From assembly GCF_003668565.1 (NCBI RefSeq), contig NZ_RCWJ01000005.1, positions 211,746-275,745 of the forward strand: a stretch of 64,000 nt of DNA, given 5' to 3'. The first letter of the stretch is position 1, and the number at the start of each line of letters is the position of its first letter. This document shows, one piece after another, positions 53,600-62,186 of this stretch. Position numbers and translations under genes: made by a program. The notes beneath the pieces were generated by a model that made no database searches, was not told the DNA's origin, and saw only the letters and a list, made by a program, of their open reading frames with translations. This DNA comes from Mycetocola zhadangensis (GTDB taxonomy: Bacteria > Actinomycetota > Actinomycetes > Actinomycetales > Microbacteriaceae).

Positions 53600-54526
53600 T
53601 CAGGCGAACTGCGGCGTGACCTCGGCGGCCAGGAAGTCGAGGTGATCGAGGTCTGACAGGTCGAGGATCTGCAGGTACACGGTCTCGACGCCGTCGTTGT
53701 GCAGCGCCCCGAGCCGATCGATGATCTCGGACGGCGTTCCGGCGAGGCCGTTCTCGCGCAGTTCACCTGGCGCACGCCCAATCGCATCAGCCCGACGCTG
53801 GTATTCCGCCTCGGACGAGCCGGCGACCGCAACGAACGCGGCCGAGTACGTGAGGTCGTTCGGGTCACGTTCGATCGCTTCGCACGCGCGGCGAACGCCC
53901 TCGAACGTCGGGGCGATTCGGTCGAATGGTACAAACGGCGCGTTGAACTCGGTGGCGAACCGTGCAGCCATGGCCGGGGTCCGCTTGGGCCCACCGCCAC
54001 CGACGATGACAGGCACGCGGTCCTGCACCGGCTTGGGCAGAGCCGGGGAATCGGTGAGGGAGTAGTGCTTTCCATCGAACGAGTAGGTGTCGCCGACGGC
54101 TGTTCCGAACAGACCTGTCACGATCTCGAGCTGTTCCTCGAGCATGCCGAACCGCTTGGGCGGGAACGGTATGCCGTAAGCAGCATGCTCTTCCTCATAC
54201 CAGCCGGTACCCAGGCCGAGTTCGACGCGACCGCCGGACATCTGGTCAACCTGTGCGACCTGGATGGCGAGGATTCCCGGCATCCGGTAGGTCACACTCG
54301 AGACGAGCGTGCCGAGGCGGATCCGCGATGTTTCCCGCGCGAGGCCTGCGAGGGTGGTCCACGCATCAGTCGGTCCTGGCATCCCGGAGAAGTGGTCACC
54401 CATCTTCAGGTAGTGGTCACTGCGGAAGTAGGCGTCAAAACCCAGTCGCTCCGCAGCCTGCGCAACAGCAAGCTGGTCGTCGTAGGTCGCACCCTGCTGC
54501 GGTTCGGTGAAAATGCGGAACTTCAT
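53600..54526 (-). CDS. LLM-class F420-dependent oxidoreductase
   Basis: A 308-residue TIM-barrel protein of the luciferase-like superfamily in the short F420-using group: MKFRIFTEPQQGATYDDQLAVAQAAERLGFDAYFRSDHYL, RIRLGTLVSSVTYRMPGILAIQVAQVDQMSGGRVELGLGTGW, and VIVGGGGPKRTPAMAARFATEFN. F420 as cofactor is the family expectation, not proven by sequence. It overlaps the methyltransferase gene stop by 4 bases, so lplA, methyltransferase and this gene form one transcription unit. The substrate is unknown. Confidence 0.9.
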   Translation of the reverse strand: MKFRIFTEPQQGATYDDQLAVAQAAERLGFDAYFRSDHYLKMGDHFSGMPGPTDAWTTLAGLARETSRIRLGTLVSSVTYRMPGILAIQVAQVDQMSGGRVELGLGTGWYEEEHAAYGIPFPPKRFGMLEEQLEIVTGLFGTAVGDTYSFDGKHYSLTDSPALPKPVQDRVPVIVGGGGPKRTPAMAARFATEFNAPFVPFDRIAPTFEGVRRACEAIERDPNDLTYSAAFVAVAGSSEAEYQRRADAIGRAPGELRENGLAGTPSEIIDRLGALHNDGVETVYLQILDLSDLDHLDFLAAEVTPQFA

Positions 54527-55716
54527 TCGTTCTCTTTCGGGTTGTCGGAGGTTCGCCAGTCCACGTCGACGGCGGCAAGCCGCGCTCGCATGACGGCGAT
54601 CGCTTCAGGGTTCTGGTCGATCATGATGAAGCGGCGGCCAAGCGCGCTCGCGACGGCGCCGGTCGTTCCGCTTCCGGCGAAGAAGTCGAGCACAACATCG
54701 CCCTCGCGGCTGGACGCCTGGATGATCCGTCGAAGGATGCCGGCCGGCTTCTGGGTCGGGTACCCGGTCTTTTCCTTGCCGGTCGGAGACACAATCGTGT
54801 GCCACCACACGTCTGTTGGCAGTTTGCCGCGCTCCACTTTCTCGGGTGTGACGAGGCCAGGCGCCATATATGGTTCGCGATCGACGGCATCCGAGTTGAA
54901 GTAGTAGGCCTTCGGGTTCTTGACGTAAACGAGGATCGTGTCGTGCTTGGTCGGCCACTTGCTCTTCGACTTGGCTCCGTAGTCGTACGCCCAGATCAAC
55001 TCGTTAAGGAACGAGTCGCGGCCGAAGATCGCGTCGAGCAGCACCTTGGCGTAGTGCGCTTCCCGGTAGTCCAGGTGCAGGTACAGGGTGCCGTCGTCGG
55101 CCAGAAGCCGCCATGCTTCGAGGAGCCGAGGCTCCAGGAACGTCCAATAGTCGTCGAAGGTGTCGTCGTATCTGCGCAGTTCACCCCGAACACGCTCGTA
55201 GCTCTTGCCCTTGAAACCGGTGCTTCCACCTTCAGCGACCCGCACGCTCGAGGTGACGTGGCGCTGCTGTTCACGGCCGGTATTGAACGGCGGATCGATG
55301 TAGACGAGGGTGACGGATGCCTCGGCAAGCGTCGGCAGGATCTCCAGGTTGTCGCCCTCGAAAACGACGTTCGTTGTGTGCTGGTGTTCCTCAGCCACGA
55401 CGATGCTTACAGCGCCATCAAAGACACTTTCCGGATCGGGCATATCCCCAGGGATCGGCGCTGGAGCGGGAATGTGCGACTGGCGGTCACGCTCGACCTG
55501 CACCTGGTGGCGCATCGGTGCGAAGATCTCGTCGCCCACCCCGGCGATGCCAGCGATGCCGCCGGTGAGCGTTCCGCTTGGGCGTTTGTGCTTCTTCTGT
55601 CGCGGGGCGTAGCCATCGGGCAGCTGCTCGTTCGGCAGCAGCTCGGCCGGATGCCCGGCATTCGGCGCGGCCTCCGGCTCATCGGGAATGCCGGTCACGG
55701 GACCCGATTCAGCCAC
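54523..55716 (-). CDS. Orphan site-specific DNA methyltransferase, beta class (N4/N6 amino-methyltransferase)
   Basis: A 397-residue protein. Catalytic motif IV, YIDPPFNTG, is at about residues 139-147, and the AdoMet-binding motif I, DFFAGSGTTGAVA, near residue 345. This order defines the beta class (CcrM- and HpaI-methylase-like), with the target-recognition region between. A long N-terminal extension of about 115 residues is disordered or helical. No restriction gene is adjacent. The GTG start overlaps the lplA stop by 22 bases. It modifies A or C in an unknown motif. Confidence 0.9.
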   Translation of the reverse strand: MAESGPVTGIPDEPEAAPNAGHPAELLPNEQLPDGYAPRQKKHKRPSGTLTGGIAGIAGVGDEIFAPMRHQVQVERDRQSHIPAPAPIPGDMPDPESVFDGAVSIVVAEEHQHTTNVVFEGDNLEILPTLAEASVTLVYIDPPFNTGREQQRHVTSSVRVAEGGSTGFKGKSYERVRGELRRYDDTFDDYWTFLEPRLLEAWRLLADDGTLYLHLDYREAHYAKVLLDAIFGRDSFLNELIWAYDYGAKSKSKWPTKHDTILVYVKNPKAYYFNSDAVDREPYMAPGLVTPEKVERGKLPTDVWWHTIVSPTGKEKTGYPTQKPAGILRRIIQASSREGDVVLDFFAGSGTTGAVASALGRRFIMIDQNPEAIAVMRARLAAVDVDWRTSDNPKENE

Positions 55717-56744
55717 GCATCGGTCGCGAACTTCGCCTCGACGGCGGCCTCAGCTGCCGCATATTCCTCGGGCGTTATGTCACCGGAAACGGCGTCGGTG
55801 AGGCCGACGAAGGTTTCCTTCATGCGCTCGATGATCTCGGCACGGCTGAGGCCGGTCTGGCTGCGCAACGGGTCGACGCGCTTGGCCGCGGATTTAGTGC
55901 CCTTGTCGCTGAGCTTTTCGCGTCCGATGCGCAGGACCTTCGCCATGAGCTCGCCGTCCATGTCGTAACTCATGGTCACGTGGTGGAGGACTGCACCGTT
56001 GCCGAGCCGCTTCTGGGCAGCCCCACCGATCTTTCCGGCGGGGCTGGTGATGTCGTTCAGCGGCTGATACGTGGCCTCGATACCGAGAGACCGCAGCGCT
56101 GTGAGGACCCAGTCGTCGAGGTAGGCGTAACTGTTGGCGAAGGTCATTCCCTTGACGAGTTCGGCCGGCACGTAGAGCGAGTATGTAATGATCTGGCCGC
56201 GGCCCATGAGCATGGCGCCGCCACCGGAGATCCGTCGGACGACGTCGAAACCGTTCGCCTCAGCCTGCTCGAGGTCGACCTCGTTTTTGAGCGACTGGAA
56301 GCTCCCGAGCACAACGGCGGACCCGTCCCACTCCCAGATCCGGAGCGTCGGGCCTCGGCGTCCAGCGCCGACCTCGGCGGTGAGCACCTCGTCCAGGGCC
56401 AGGTGCATGAGCGGCGAAACGGATTTGGCGTGGATGAGTTCCCAGGAGAAGTCGCGCCAGTCAGCCGCACCTGAGAGCGACCTGCGGATCGCGGTGGCGA
56501 CCGCTTCCGGAGAAAATCCGAGCAGGGTCGCGCCATCGGGCAGCCCCCGGCTGATTGCGGAAGCCAGCGCCGTGGCATCCGCTTCTACAGGGAGTCCGTT
56601 CACGGCACGGTTGATGTCTTCCAAGGCAGTGTCTGGCTCGAGGAAAAAGTCGCCGGCGAGGCGGAAATTGGTGATCAGACCGTCATCGACATCGAGGTCG
56701 ACGACAACAAGCTTGCCGCCTGGGACCTTGTACTCACCATGCAT
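55695..56744 (-). CDS. lplA: Lipoate-protein ligase A family protein, with accessory domain at the N-terminus
   Basis: A 349-residue ligase that attaches lipoate to 2-oxoacid dehydrogenases. Residues 1-70 (HGEYKVPGGKLVVVDLDVDDGLITNFRLAGDFFLEP) match the small accessory domain usually found at the C-terminus of LplA. The catalytic domain follows, with GSFQSLKNEVDLEQAEANGFDVVRRISGGGAMLMGRGQIITYSLYVP and DITSPAGKIGGAAQKRLGNGAVLHHVTMSYD, including the active Lys. This order is known in actinobacterial members. It is divergent from a histidine phosphatase gene. Confidence 0.88.
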   Translation of the reverse strand: MHGEYKVPGGKLVVVDLDVDDGLITNFRLAGDFFLEPDTALEDINRAVNGLPVEADATALASAISRGLPDGATLLGFSPEAVATAIRRSLSGAADWRDFSWELIHAKSVSPLMHLALDEVLTAEVGAGRRGPTLRIWEWDGSAVVLGSFQSLKNEVDLEQAEANGFDVVRRISGGGAMLMGRGQIITYSLYVPAELVKGMTFANSYAYLDDWVLTALRSLGIEATYQPLNDITSPAGKIGGAAQKRLGNGAVLHHVTMSYDMDGELMAKVLRIGREKLSDKGTKSAAKRVDPLRSQTGLSRAEIIERMKETFVGLTDAVSGDITPEEYAAAEAAVEAKFATDAWLNRVP

Positions 56745-56816
56745 GTGTCCAGCCTAGTCTTGGCCGGTCGGCGCAAGGGGGAAGAACGGACTCCGGGGGA
56801 AGCGCACAATGGATGC

Positions 56817-57440
56817 ATGACTACCCTGTTTCTGGCCCGCCACGGCGAGACTGTCTGGCACGCAGACCACCGATACGCCGGCGTCGCCGATGTGGAGCTT
56901 AACGACAACGGGTTGCGTGAGGCCGAAGCGCTTGCGGTCTGGGCGAGAGCCGCCAGACTCGACGCCATCTACTCGTCGACGCTGAGCCGGGCCATTCTCA
57001 CCGCTGAGCCCAGCGCTCGGGCGACCGGCGAGACCGTGGAGACCGACCCGGATCTGATGGAAGTGGCCTTTGGAGTGGGCGAGGGTAAAACGCTCGACGA
57101 GCTGCGTCCTGAGTACGCGGCCGAGGTCGACGCCTTCGTAGCGAAGCCAGCAGAGGCGATCCTGCCTGGCGGTGAGCAGGGGCTTCACGGAATCACCCGC
57201 TACCTTCGAGCATTCGACCGGATCGAGGCGGCGTTTCCAACCGGCCGAGTGCTGGTCACCTGCCACGGAACCGCACTGCGGCTGACGCTCTGCGCGCTGC
57301 TGGGTATCGACCCGAACCGTTACCGCGACCTTCTGCCTGTTGTTCAGAACTGCGCGGTGACCGCGCTCGACTACACCAAGGGCAAGGCCCGACTGTACGC
57401 GTTTAACGTGCCTGCTGACGCCGCCGCCCACCGGTACTGA
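56817..57440 (+). CDS. Histidine phosphatase family protein
   Basis: A 207-residue phosphoglycerate-mutase-like phosphatase. The RHG motif is at residues 8-10 (TLFLARHGETVWHADHRYAG); a second Arg is in YSSTLSRAILTAEP, and the catalytic His in VTCHGTALRLTLCALLG. Related proteins dephosphorylate sugar phosphates, alpha-ribazole phosphate and similar compounds. It starts at ATG 56817. It is convergent with the lipase gene, 9 bases apart, with no terminator between. Confidence 0.9.
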   Translation: MTTLFLARHGETVWHADHRYAGVADVELNDNGLREAEALAVWARAARLDAIYSSTLSRAILTAEPSARATGETVETDPDLMEVAFGVGEGKTLDELRPEYAAEVDAFVAKPAEAILPGGEQGLHGITRYLRAFDRIEAAFPTGRVLVTCHGTALRLTLCALLGIDPNRYRDLLPVVQNCAVTALDYTKGKARLYAFNVPADAAAHRY

Positions 57441-57449
57441 GAGCGGCCC

Positions 57450-58343
57450 CTACTCCTCGCGCGTCGTGCGCGTCGCGCGCGTATCGAGCCACTCGACCAG
57501 GTCGGCGATGATCTCGTCGCGGTTCGTCTCGTTGTAGATCTCGTGCCGTGCGCCCGGGTAAATTTTCAGCGTGACGTCGCTGAGCTTCGCCCGTTTCACG
57601 TACGCGTTGCGCAGCAGCGTGAGCCCGCGCGTGCCACCGAGCGGGTCGTCCGATCCGCCCTGAATCAGCATCGGGATGTCACGTGGCATTTTTTTCGGCG
57701 GAAGTCCGACAAGTACAAAAAACGCCTGCGCCGGCGTCCACACCGGGGTCACGGCAATGTCGAAGTTGAACTCGTCTGCGGAGAACGCCGCCCACACGGA
57801 CTCGTCCCGACTGAGCCACTCGAGCCCGGTCGCAGTCGGTGATTTCCACCTGCGGTTGTAGTTGCCGGCCGCGACAACACCAGGAATGGCGAGCGACGAG
57901 CCGGAGAGAACGACAGCGTCGTAAATACCCGCCCGATTGATGATCTTCTGCGCCATCATCGACCCCCAGCTGTGCGCGAGCAGCACCAGGGGCAACTCTG
58001 AGTGCTCATCCCGAATCCGCTCGCCGACGAACTGTGCGGCGTCGATCGCGGCCCGGATATTGCGATCGCCGAGTTTGCCCATCCCGAGGTGGTGAATCCC
58101 GGTCTGACCGTGTCCGCGGTGATCGTGAGCGATGACCGTGTAGCCGGCCGCGTTGAGCTCCCTGGCGAGCGGCGCATAGCGGCGGGCGTGTTCACCCACC
58201 CCGTGGCTCAGGTGAATGACGGCCTTCGGATTCTGCGCCGACCAGACGTAGTAGTAAATGGTGACCCCGTCGGCGTCGACCACCGTCCTCGATTCAGGCG
58301 CCGTGGCATCCGTTCGCGTTTTATCCTCATCGGTCATTTCCAT
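57450..58343 (-). CDS. Alpha/beta hydrolase, monoacylglycerol-lipase-like (serine aminopeptidase S33 type)
   Basis: A 297-residue hydrolase. The N-terminal 18 residues are acidic and polar. The core has HLSHGVGEHARRYAPLARELNAAGYTVIAHDHRGHGQTG (oxyanion HG and the lid start), LLAHSWGSMMAQKI with the nucleophile Ser near residue 125, QGGSDDPLGG with the Asp, and PGARHEIYNE with the His. It is divergent from a MarR gene, 90 bases apart. It might be induced with the MarR-MFS pair, but no shared operator was proven. Confidence 0.9.
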   Translation of the reverse strand: MEMTDEDKTRTDATAPESRTVVDADGVTIYYYVWSAQNPKAVIHLSHGVGEHARRYAPLARELNAAGYTVIAHDHRGHGQTGIHHLGMGKLGDRNIRAAIDAAQFVGERIRDEHSELPLVLLAHSWGSMMAQKIINRAGIYDAVVLSGSSLAIPGVVAAGNYNRRWKSPTATGLEWLSRDESVWAAFSADEFNFDIAVTPVWTPAQAFFVLVGLPPKKMPRDIPMLIQGGSDDPLGGTRGLTLLRNAYVKRAKLSDVTLKIYPGARHEIYNETNRDEIIADLVEWLDTRATRTTREE

Positions 58344-58369
58344 ACTGTAACCGTCAACACGCCAGCAAG

Positions 58370-58425
58370 GTGTTAATTAGCACCGCTAACGAGATCTTTA
58401 CCTTTGCTAACGACTTTGATACACT
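58370..58425 (+). promoter_or_regulatory. Promoter and MarR-type operators upstream of the MarR-MFS pair
   Basis: A near-palindrome GTGTTAATTAGCAC (58370-58383) overlaps the inverted repeat TTAGC-ACC-GCTAA (58377-58389). The half-site GCTAACGA appears twice at 58385 and 58406, 21 bp apart. A promoter TTTACC (58397-58402), 17-bp spacer, TACACT (58420-58425) follows and places the start site at about 58432, next to the GTG at 58434. The message is therefore probably leaderless. No ribosome-binding site is visible. Confidence 0.6.
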
Positions 58426-58433
58426 GGTGTCTC

Positions 58434-58859
58434 GTGGCAAAAACTATCGCTGAACAGGCATCAGACCTGCGCATGGCAACCTTCCGGCTGGCGCGTCGAC
58501 TTCGCGCCGAGCGCGCAGAAAACGAGTTGAGTGACGGGCAACTGTCTGTGCTCTTCGGACTGCGCGCGACTGGCACACATACGCTCGGCGAGCTGGCCGA
58601 GCGTGAACACGTCTCAGCGCCGTCGATGAACCGCACGGTCAACTGCCTCGAGGAGTCGGGGTATCTCACGAGGATTCCCGACACCACGGATAAACGTAAG
58701 GCCAACATCCAACTGACGGATGCCGGCACCAACGTTGTCAAAGACACGGTGAGAAAACGAGACGCCTGGCTTCACAACCAGTTTCGCGCTCTCGACCACG
58801 CCGACAGAGAAATCCTGGCGCAAGCCGCAGACCTAATGAGGAGACTCGCCACCCAGTGA
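58434..58859 (+). CDS. MarR-family regulator, probably translated from a leaderless message
   Basis: A 141-residue winged-helix protein. The HTH is HTLGELAEREHVSAPSMNRTVNCLEESGYL at about residues 50-80, then the wing TRIPDTTDKRKANIQLTDAG with the D-x-R/K pattern. The GTG at 58434 is the chosen start as it aligns the N-terminal helix with the family and lies 8 bases after the -10 box. The stop overlaps the MFS gene (GTGA). It likely represses itself and the exporter through the GCTAA/TTAGC sites. Confidence 0.88.
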   Translation: MAKTIAEQASDLRMATFRLARRLRAERAENELSDGQLSVLFGLRATGTHTLGELAEREHVSAPSMNRTVNCLEESGYLTRIPDTTDKRKANIQLTDAGTNVVKDTVRKRDAWLHNQFRALDHADREILAQAADLMRRLATQ

Positions 58860-60253
58860 GTGCAATGTTCCGATCGCTTTCGAGCTACAACTACCGTCTC
58901 TGGTTCATCGGCGCCCTCGTGTCGAACATCGGCGCGTGGATGCAGTCGACCACCCAGAGCTGGGTGGTTCTCACCGTCCTGACCGACAACGACGCTGTCG
59001 CCGTTGGTATCACCATGGCCCTGCAGTTCGGTCCTCAGCTGCTTTTGGTTCCGATCACCGGGCTGATCGCTGACCGCTTCGATCGGCGCAAGATTCTCAT
59101 GGTGACGCAGTCGGCGCTCATGCTGCTCGGCATCGCACTCGGCATACTGCTCATTCTTGGCCACGCCGAGCTGTGGCACCTCTACGTTTTCGCCCTGCTG
59201 CTCGGCATCGTAAACGCCGTCGATGGGCCGGCGCGCCAGACCTTCGTCTCAGACCTCGTCGACGAGCACAACATGTCAAACGCCGTCGCGCTCAACTCGG
59301 CGTCGTTCAATGCCGCTCGCATGATCGGCCCGGCCCTGGCTGGCCTGCTCATCGTGGTCATCGGCTCTGGCTGGGTGTTCATTGTGAACGGGGCGACGTT
59401 CCTGGCCGTGCTGTTCGCGCTCTACAAGCTGCGCGCAAACCAGCTCCGCAGCCGGCCGCGTGCGCCACGGCAGCGCGGACAACTCGTTCAGGGCTTCCGC
59501 TACGTGATGAGCCGCCCCGACCTCGGCGTCATCTTTGTGATCGTCTTCATCATGGGTGCGTTCGGCATGAACTTCCCGATCTTCGCGTCGACCATGGCCG
59601 TTGAGCTCGGCGGAGGCGCAGGCGACTATGGCTTGCTCTCGTCGATTCTGGCGATCGGTTCACTCACCGGCGCGCTCCTGGCCGCTCGACGCGACCGCGC
59701 CCGGATGCGCGTCATCATTGCGGCCGTCGGGTTGTTCTCGGTTGCCGCGTTTGTGGCATCCGTCATGCCAACGTTCTGGACATTCGCGTTCGCGCTCATC
59801 TTCATCGGGTTCGCGACTGTCACCATGCTGACCACCGCGAACGCGTTTGTACAGACGACAACGGATGCTGCGGTGCGCGGCCGCGTGATGGCCCTGTACA
59901 TGGCGGTCCTGATGGGCGGAACCCCACTCGGGGCACCTATCGTCGGCGGTATCGCCAACGCGTGGGGGCCGCGATGGGCTCTCGCCGCGGCTGGCCTCGC
60001 CGCGCTGATCGCCTGCGCGTTCGCGCTGACCTGGGCTGTCGTCGCGCGGCAGCTGCGGCTGCGGCTGCACCCGGACTCACGCTGGCGCCTCGTCGTAACG
60101 CATGCGGGTCGACCGCTCCCCGTCTCCTCGATTGTGCCTGAAGACTTCTCGGAGGAGGTCGCGCTGACGTCCCCGATTTCCCTGCCTGACCTGGCCGCCG
60201 GGGCTCGCCGCGGCTCCAAGGCAACGGCGCTCTCAAACGAGCGCTCCGCCTGA
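58856..60253 (+). CDS. MFS transporter (DHA3/enterobactin-exporter type)
   Basis: A 465-residue 12-helix transporter. FRSLSSYNYRLWFIGALVSNIGAWMQSTTQSWVVL and GLIADRFDRRKILMVTQ near the start and LVDEHNMSNAVALNSASFNAARMIGPALAG (motif C-like) place it with the MFS_3/EntS-like exporters. MPTFWTFAFALIFIGFATVTMLTTANAFVQ and GRVMALYMAVLMGGTPLG are later matches. The C-terminal 75 residues are basic, then hydrophilic. It is co-translated with MarR and probably exports a toxic compound. Confidence 0.92.
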   Translation: MSAMFRSLSSYNYRLWFIGALVSNIGAWMQSTTQSWVVLTVLTDNDAVAVGITMALQFGPQLLLVPITGLIADRFDRRKILMVTQSALMLLGIALGILLILGHAELWHLYVFALLLGIVNAVDGPARQTFVSDLVDEHNMSNAVALNSASFNAARMIGPALAGLLIVVIGSGWVFIVNGATFLAVLFALYKLRANQLRSRPRAPRQRGQLVQGFRYVMSRPDLGVIFVIVFIMGAFGMNFPIFASTMAVELGGGAGDYGLLSSILAIGSLTGALLAARRDRARMRVIIAAVGLFSVAAFVASVMPTFWTFAFALIFIGFATVTMLTTANAFVQTTTDAAVRGRVMALYMAVLMGGTPLGAPIVGGIANAWGPRWALAAAGLAALIACAFALTWAVVARQLRLRLHPDSRWRLVVTHAGRPLPVSSIVPEDFSEEVALTSPISLPDLAAGARRGSKATALSNERSA

Positions 60254-60424
60254 GGGCGCGGGACGCCTTAGCTGATTCTCTCTGACCAGCTCTTGCCTTG
60301 CGCGAAAACTAACTAGTAGTCTCCCTACAAGAATCTGGTCGTCAGGTTCAAAGTACACGGACCGTCGCCGGCGTCGCACTGTGAAACCCGGCAATCTGGC
60401 GGTCCAGAATGCAAGGGGGCATTA

Positions 60425-61927
60425 ATGTCAGACATCGACTCCGCACCATCCGGGCTCAGCCGTCGAACCATACTTCAGGGCGGAGCGGCGGTCGCTGCCA
60501 CCGCCGGGCTCGTTATTTTCGGCGCATCACCCGTGATGGCCGCCAACACCACCTACTACGTGGCCGCCAATGGCAACGACGCCGCGAACGGAACCTCGCA
60601 GTCGACGCCGTGGCGCACGCTTGCGAAGGTCAGCTCCGTCACCTTTGGGGCGGGTGATCAAATCCTTTTCCGATCAGGCGACACCTTCCCCGGGGTGCTG
60701 GCGCCACGCGGGTCAGGATCGCCGTCGGCACACATCGTCTTCGGCCGGTACGGCTCGGGTCCGCGCCCCATCCTGCAGGGCGCCGGAGCAGTGCCAGCGA
60801 CGATCCACATCACGACGAGCAGCAACCTGACCATCAGGGACCTCGAGATCACCAACACCGCAGCCACGCGGGCCTACCGCAGCGGCATTCTCATCGCCAC
60901 ACCGGCCGCTGGCCTGTCGAACATCAACCTGCGCTACCTCAACATCCACGATGTGACGGGGGCCCCATACACCGGCCAGGGCGACTTCCCGGCGGCCGCG
61001 TGCGGCGGCATCAGCGTCACCAGCGCGGGCGAGCGGGTCGTGACGAATCTGCTGGTGCAGGACGTGACGATCACGAACGTCGACGACCACGGCATCCGCA
61101 CGACGGCAACGAGCCAGACCGCGCGGGGATCCAACTACACCTTCCGCTATGTCGACGTCGTCAATGCTGGCGGCAACGGACTCGTGATGGCGAACGTTTC
61201 CGGCGCCCTGATCGAGGGCTGCACAGTGCGAAACAGCGGAGGCCGCTCCACCGCCTGCGCGGGCATCTGGCCGGTCTACAGCGAGAACGTCGTCGTTCAG
61301 AACAACGGCGTCTGGAGCCAGACGACACTCGCCAACGACGGGTTCAGTTACAACTGCGACTGGCAGAACACGAACGCAATCTTCCAGTACAACTACTCCC
61401 AGGACAGCCCGAAGGGCTTCTTCCAGTCGTTCTTCCAGTCCACCGCGATCGTTCGTTACAACATCAGCCAGAACGACTGGTCCGGATTTGCCTTCTATGG
61501 CGCGTCTGGAATCCAGGTCTACAACAACACGGTCTACGGCCTCGGCGGCTCGACCGGGCCCGTGATGAACAGCTTCGCCAACCAGGGCAGAACGCCGTCG
61601 AACAACGTGCTGACCAACAACATCCTCTGGAATCGCGGGTCAGGTGGCTTCACCAACCTGGGCGTCTCGTACAACCGCAACCTCTTCCACGGCAATCGCC
61701 CCGCATCCGAGCCGACCGGAGGCAACAAGCTCGTGGCCGACCCCCGGCTCTTTTCGCCGGGGTCCGACTCCTCGTGGGTGGCTTCCGGCTACCGACTGCG
61801 CTCGGGCTCACCTGCCCTCGGCTCCGGGGTCACCATCCCGGGCAACGGCGGATTGGACTACTACACCGCGCCGGTGAGCAGCACTGCGTTGCCGAACATC
61901 GGGGCGTACAACGGCGTGGGGCTATAG
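60425..61927 (+). CDS. Tat-exported right-handed parallel beta-helix protein
   Basis: A 500-residue secreted protein. A twin-arginine signal (LSRRTILQGGAAVAATAGLVIFGASPVMA) ends near residue 40. The mature part starts TYYVAANGNDAANGTSQSTPWRTLAKV, typical of pectate-lyase-like beta-helix proteins, and shows repeated N-x-T/I turns (NLTIRDLEITNTAA, GIRTT, NYTFRYVDVVN, VYNNTVYG). This fold occurs in polysaccharide lyases and glycosidases; the catalytic residues cannot be assigned. AAGGGGG precedes the ATG. It stands alone downstream of the MFS gene. Confidence 0.85.
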   Translation: MSDIDSAPSGLSRRTILQGGAAVAATAGLVIFGASPVMAANTTYYVAANGNDAANGTSQSTPWRTLAKVSSVTFGAGDQILFRSGDTFPGVLAPRGSGSPSAHIVFGRYGSGPRPILQGAGAVPATIHITTSSNLTIRDLEITNTAATRAYRSGILIATPAAGLSNINLRYLNIHDVTGAPYTGQGDFPAAACGGISVTSAGERVVTNLLVQDVTITNVDDHGIRTTATSQTARGSNYTFRYVDVVNAGGNGLVMANVSGALIEGCTVRNSGGRSTACAGIWPVYSENVVVQNNGVWSQTTLANDGFSYNCDWQNTNAIFQYNYSQDSPKGFFQSFFQSTAIVRYNISQNDWSGFAFYGASGIQVYNNTVYGLGGSTGPVMNSFANQGRTPSNNVLTNNILWNRGSGGFTNLGVSYNRNLFHGNRPASEPTGGNKLVADPRLFSPGSDSSWVASGYRLRSGSPALGSGVTIPGNGGLDYYTAPVSSTALPNIGAYNGVGL

Positions 61928-62186
61928 AAGTCCAGCACCCGTAACCGCCACAGCACAGGGATCCCGGCTGCGCAGTCAAGATAACCATGCAAACGGGTTA
62001 CCCCGTGGGGTGAGATCAGCCCGCCTCAGAGGTGCTCGACGTCAATGTCGGAGGTGGGTGATGTACTGAAGTCATGAACGAGGCAGTTCGACTTTCAGAC
62101 CCCCGCATTATCAGCGGTGGGCTCGAGCAACGGCGTCGTTTCCCGCGGCACCTCTTCGTAGCCGGTGCGGGTGGTGACCGGTTGTC
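61928..62186. other. Intergenic region without recognisable feature
   Basis: A 259-base gap between the beta-helix protein and the DUF222/HNH gene. I see no open frame with coding composition, no tRNA-like fold and no strong terminator hairpin. The promoter of the HNH gene is presumably here, but no convincing -35/-10 pair stands out. Confidence 0.5.
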
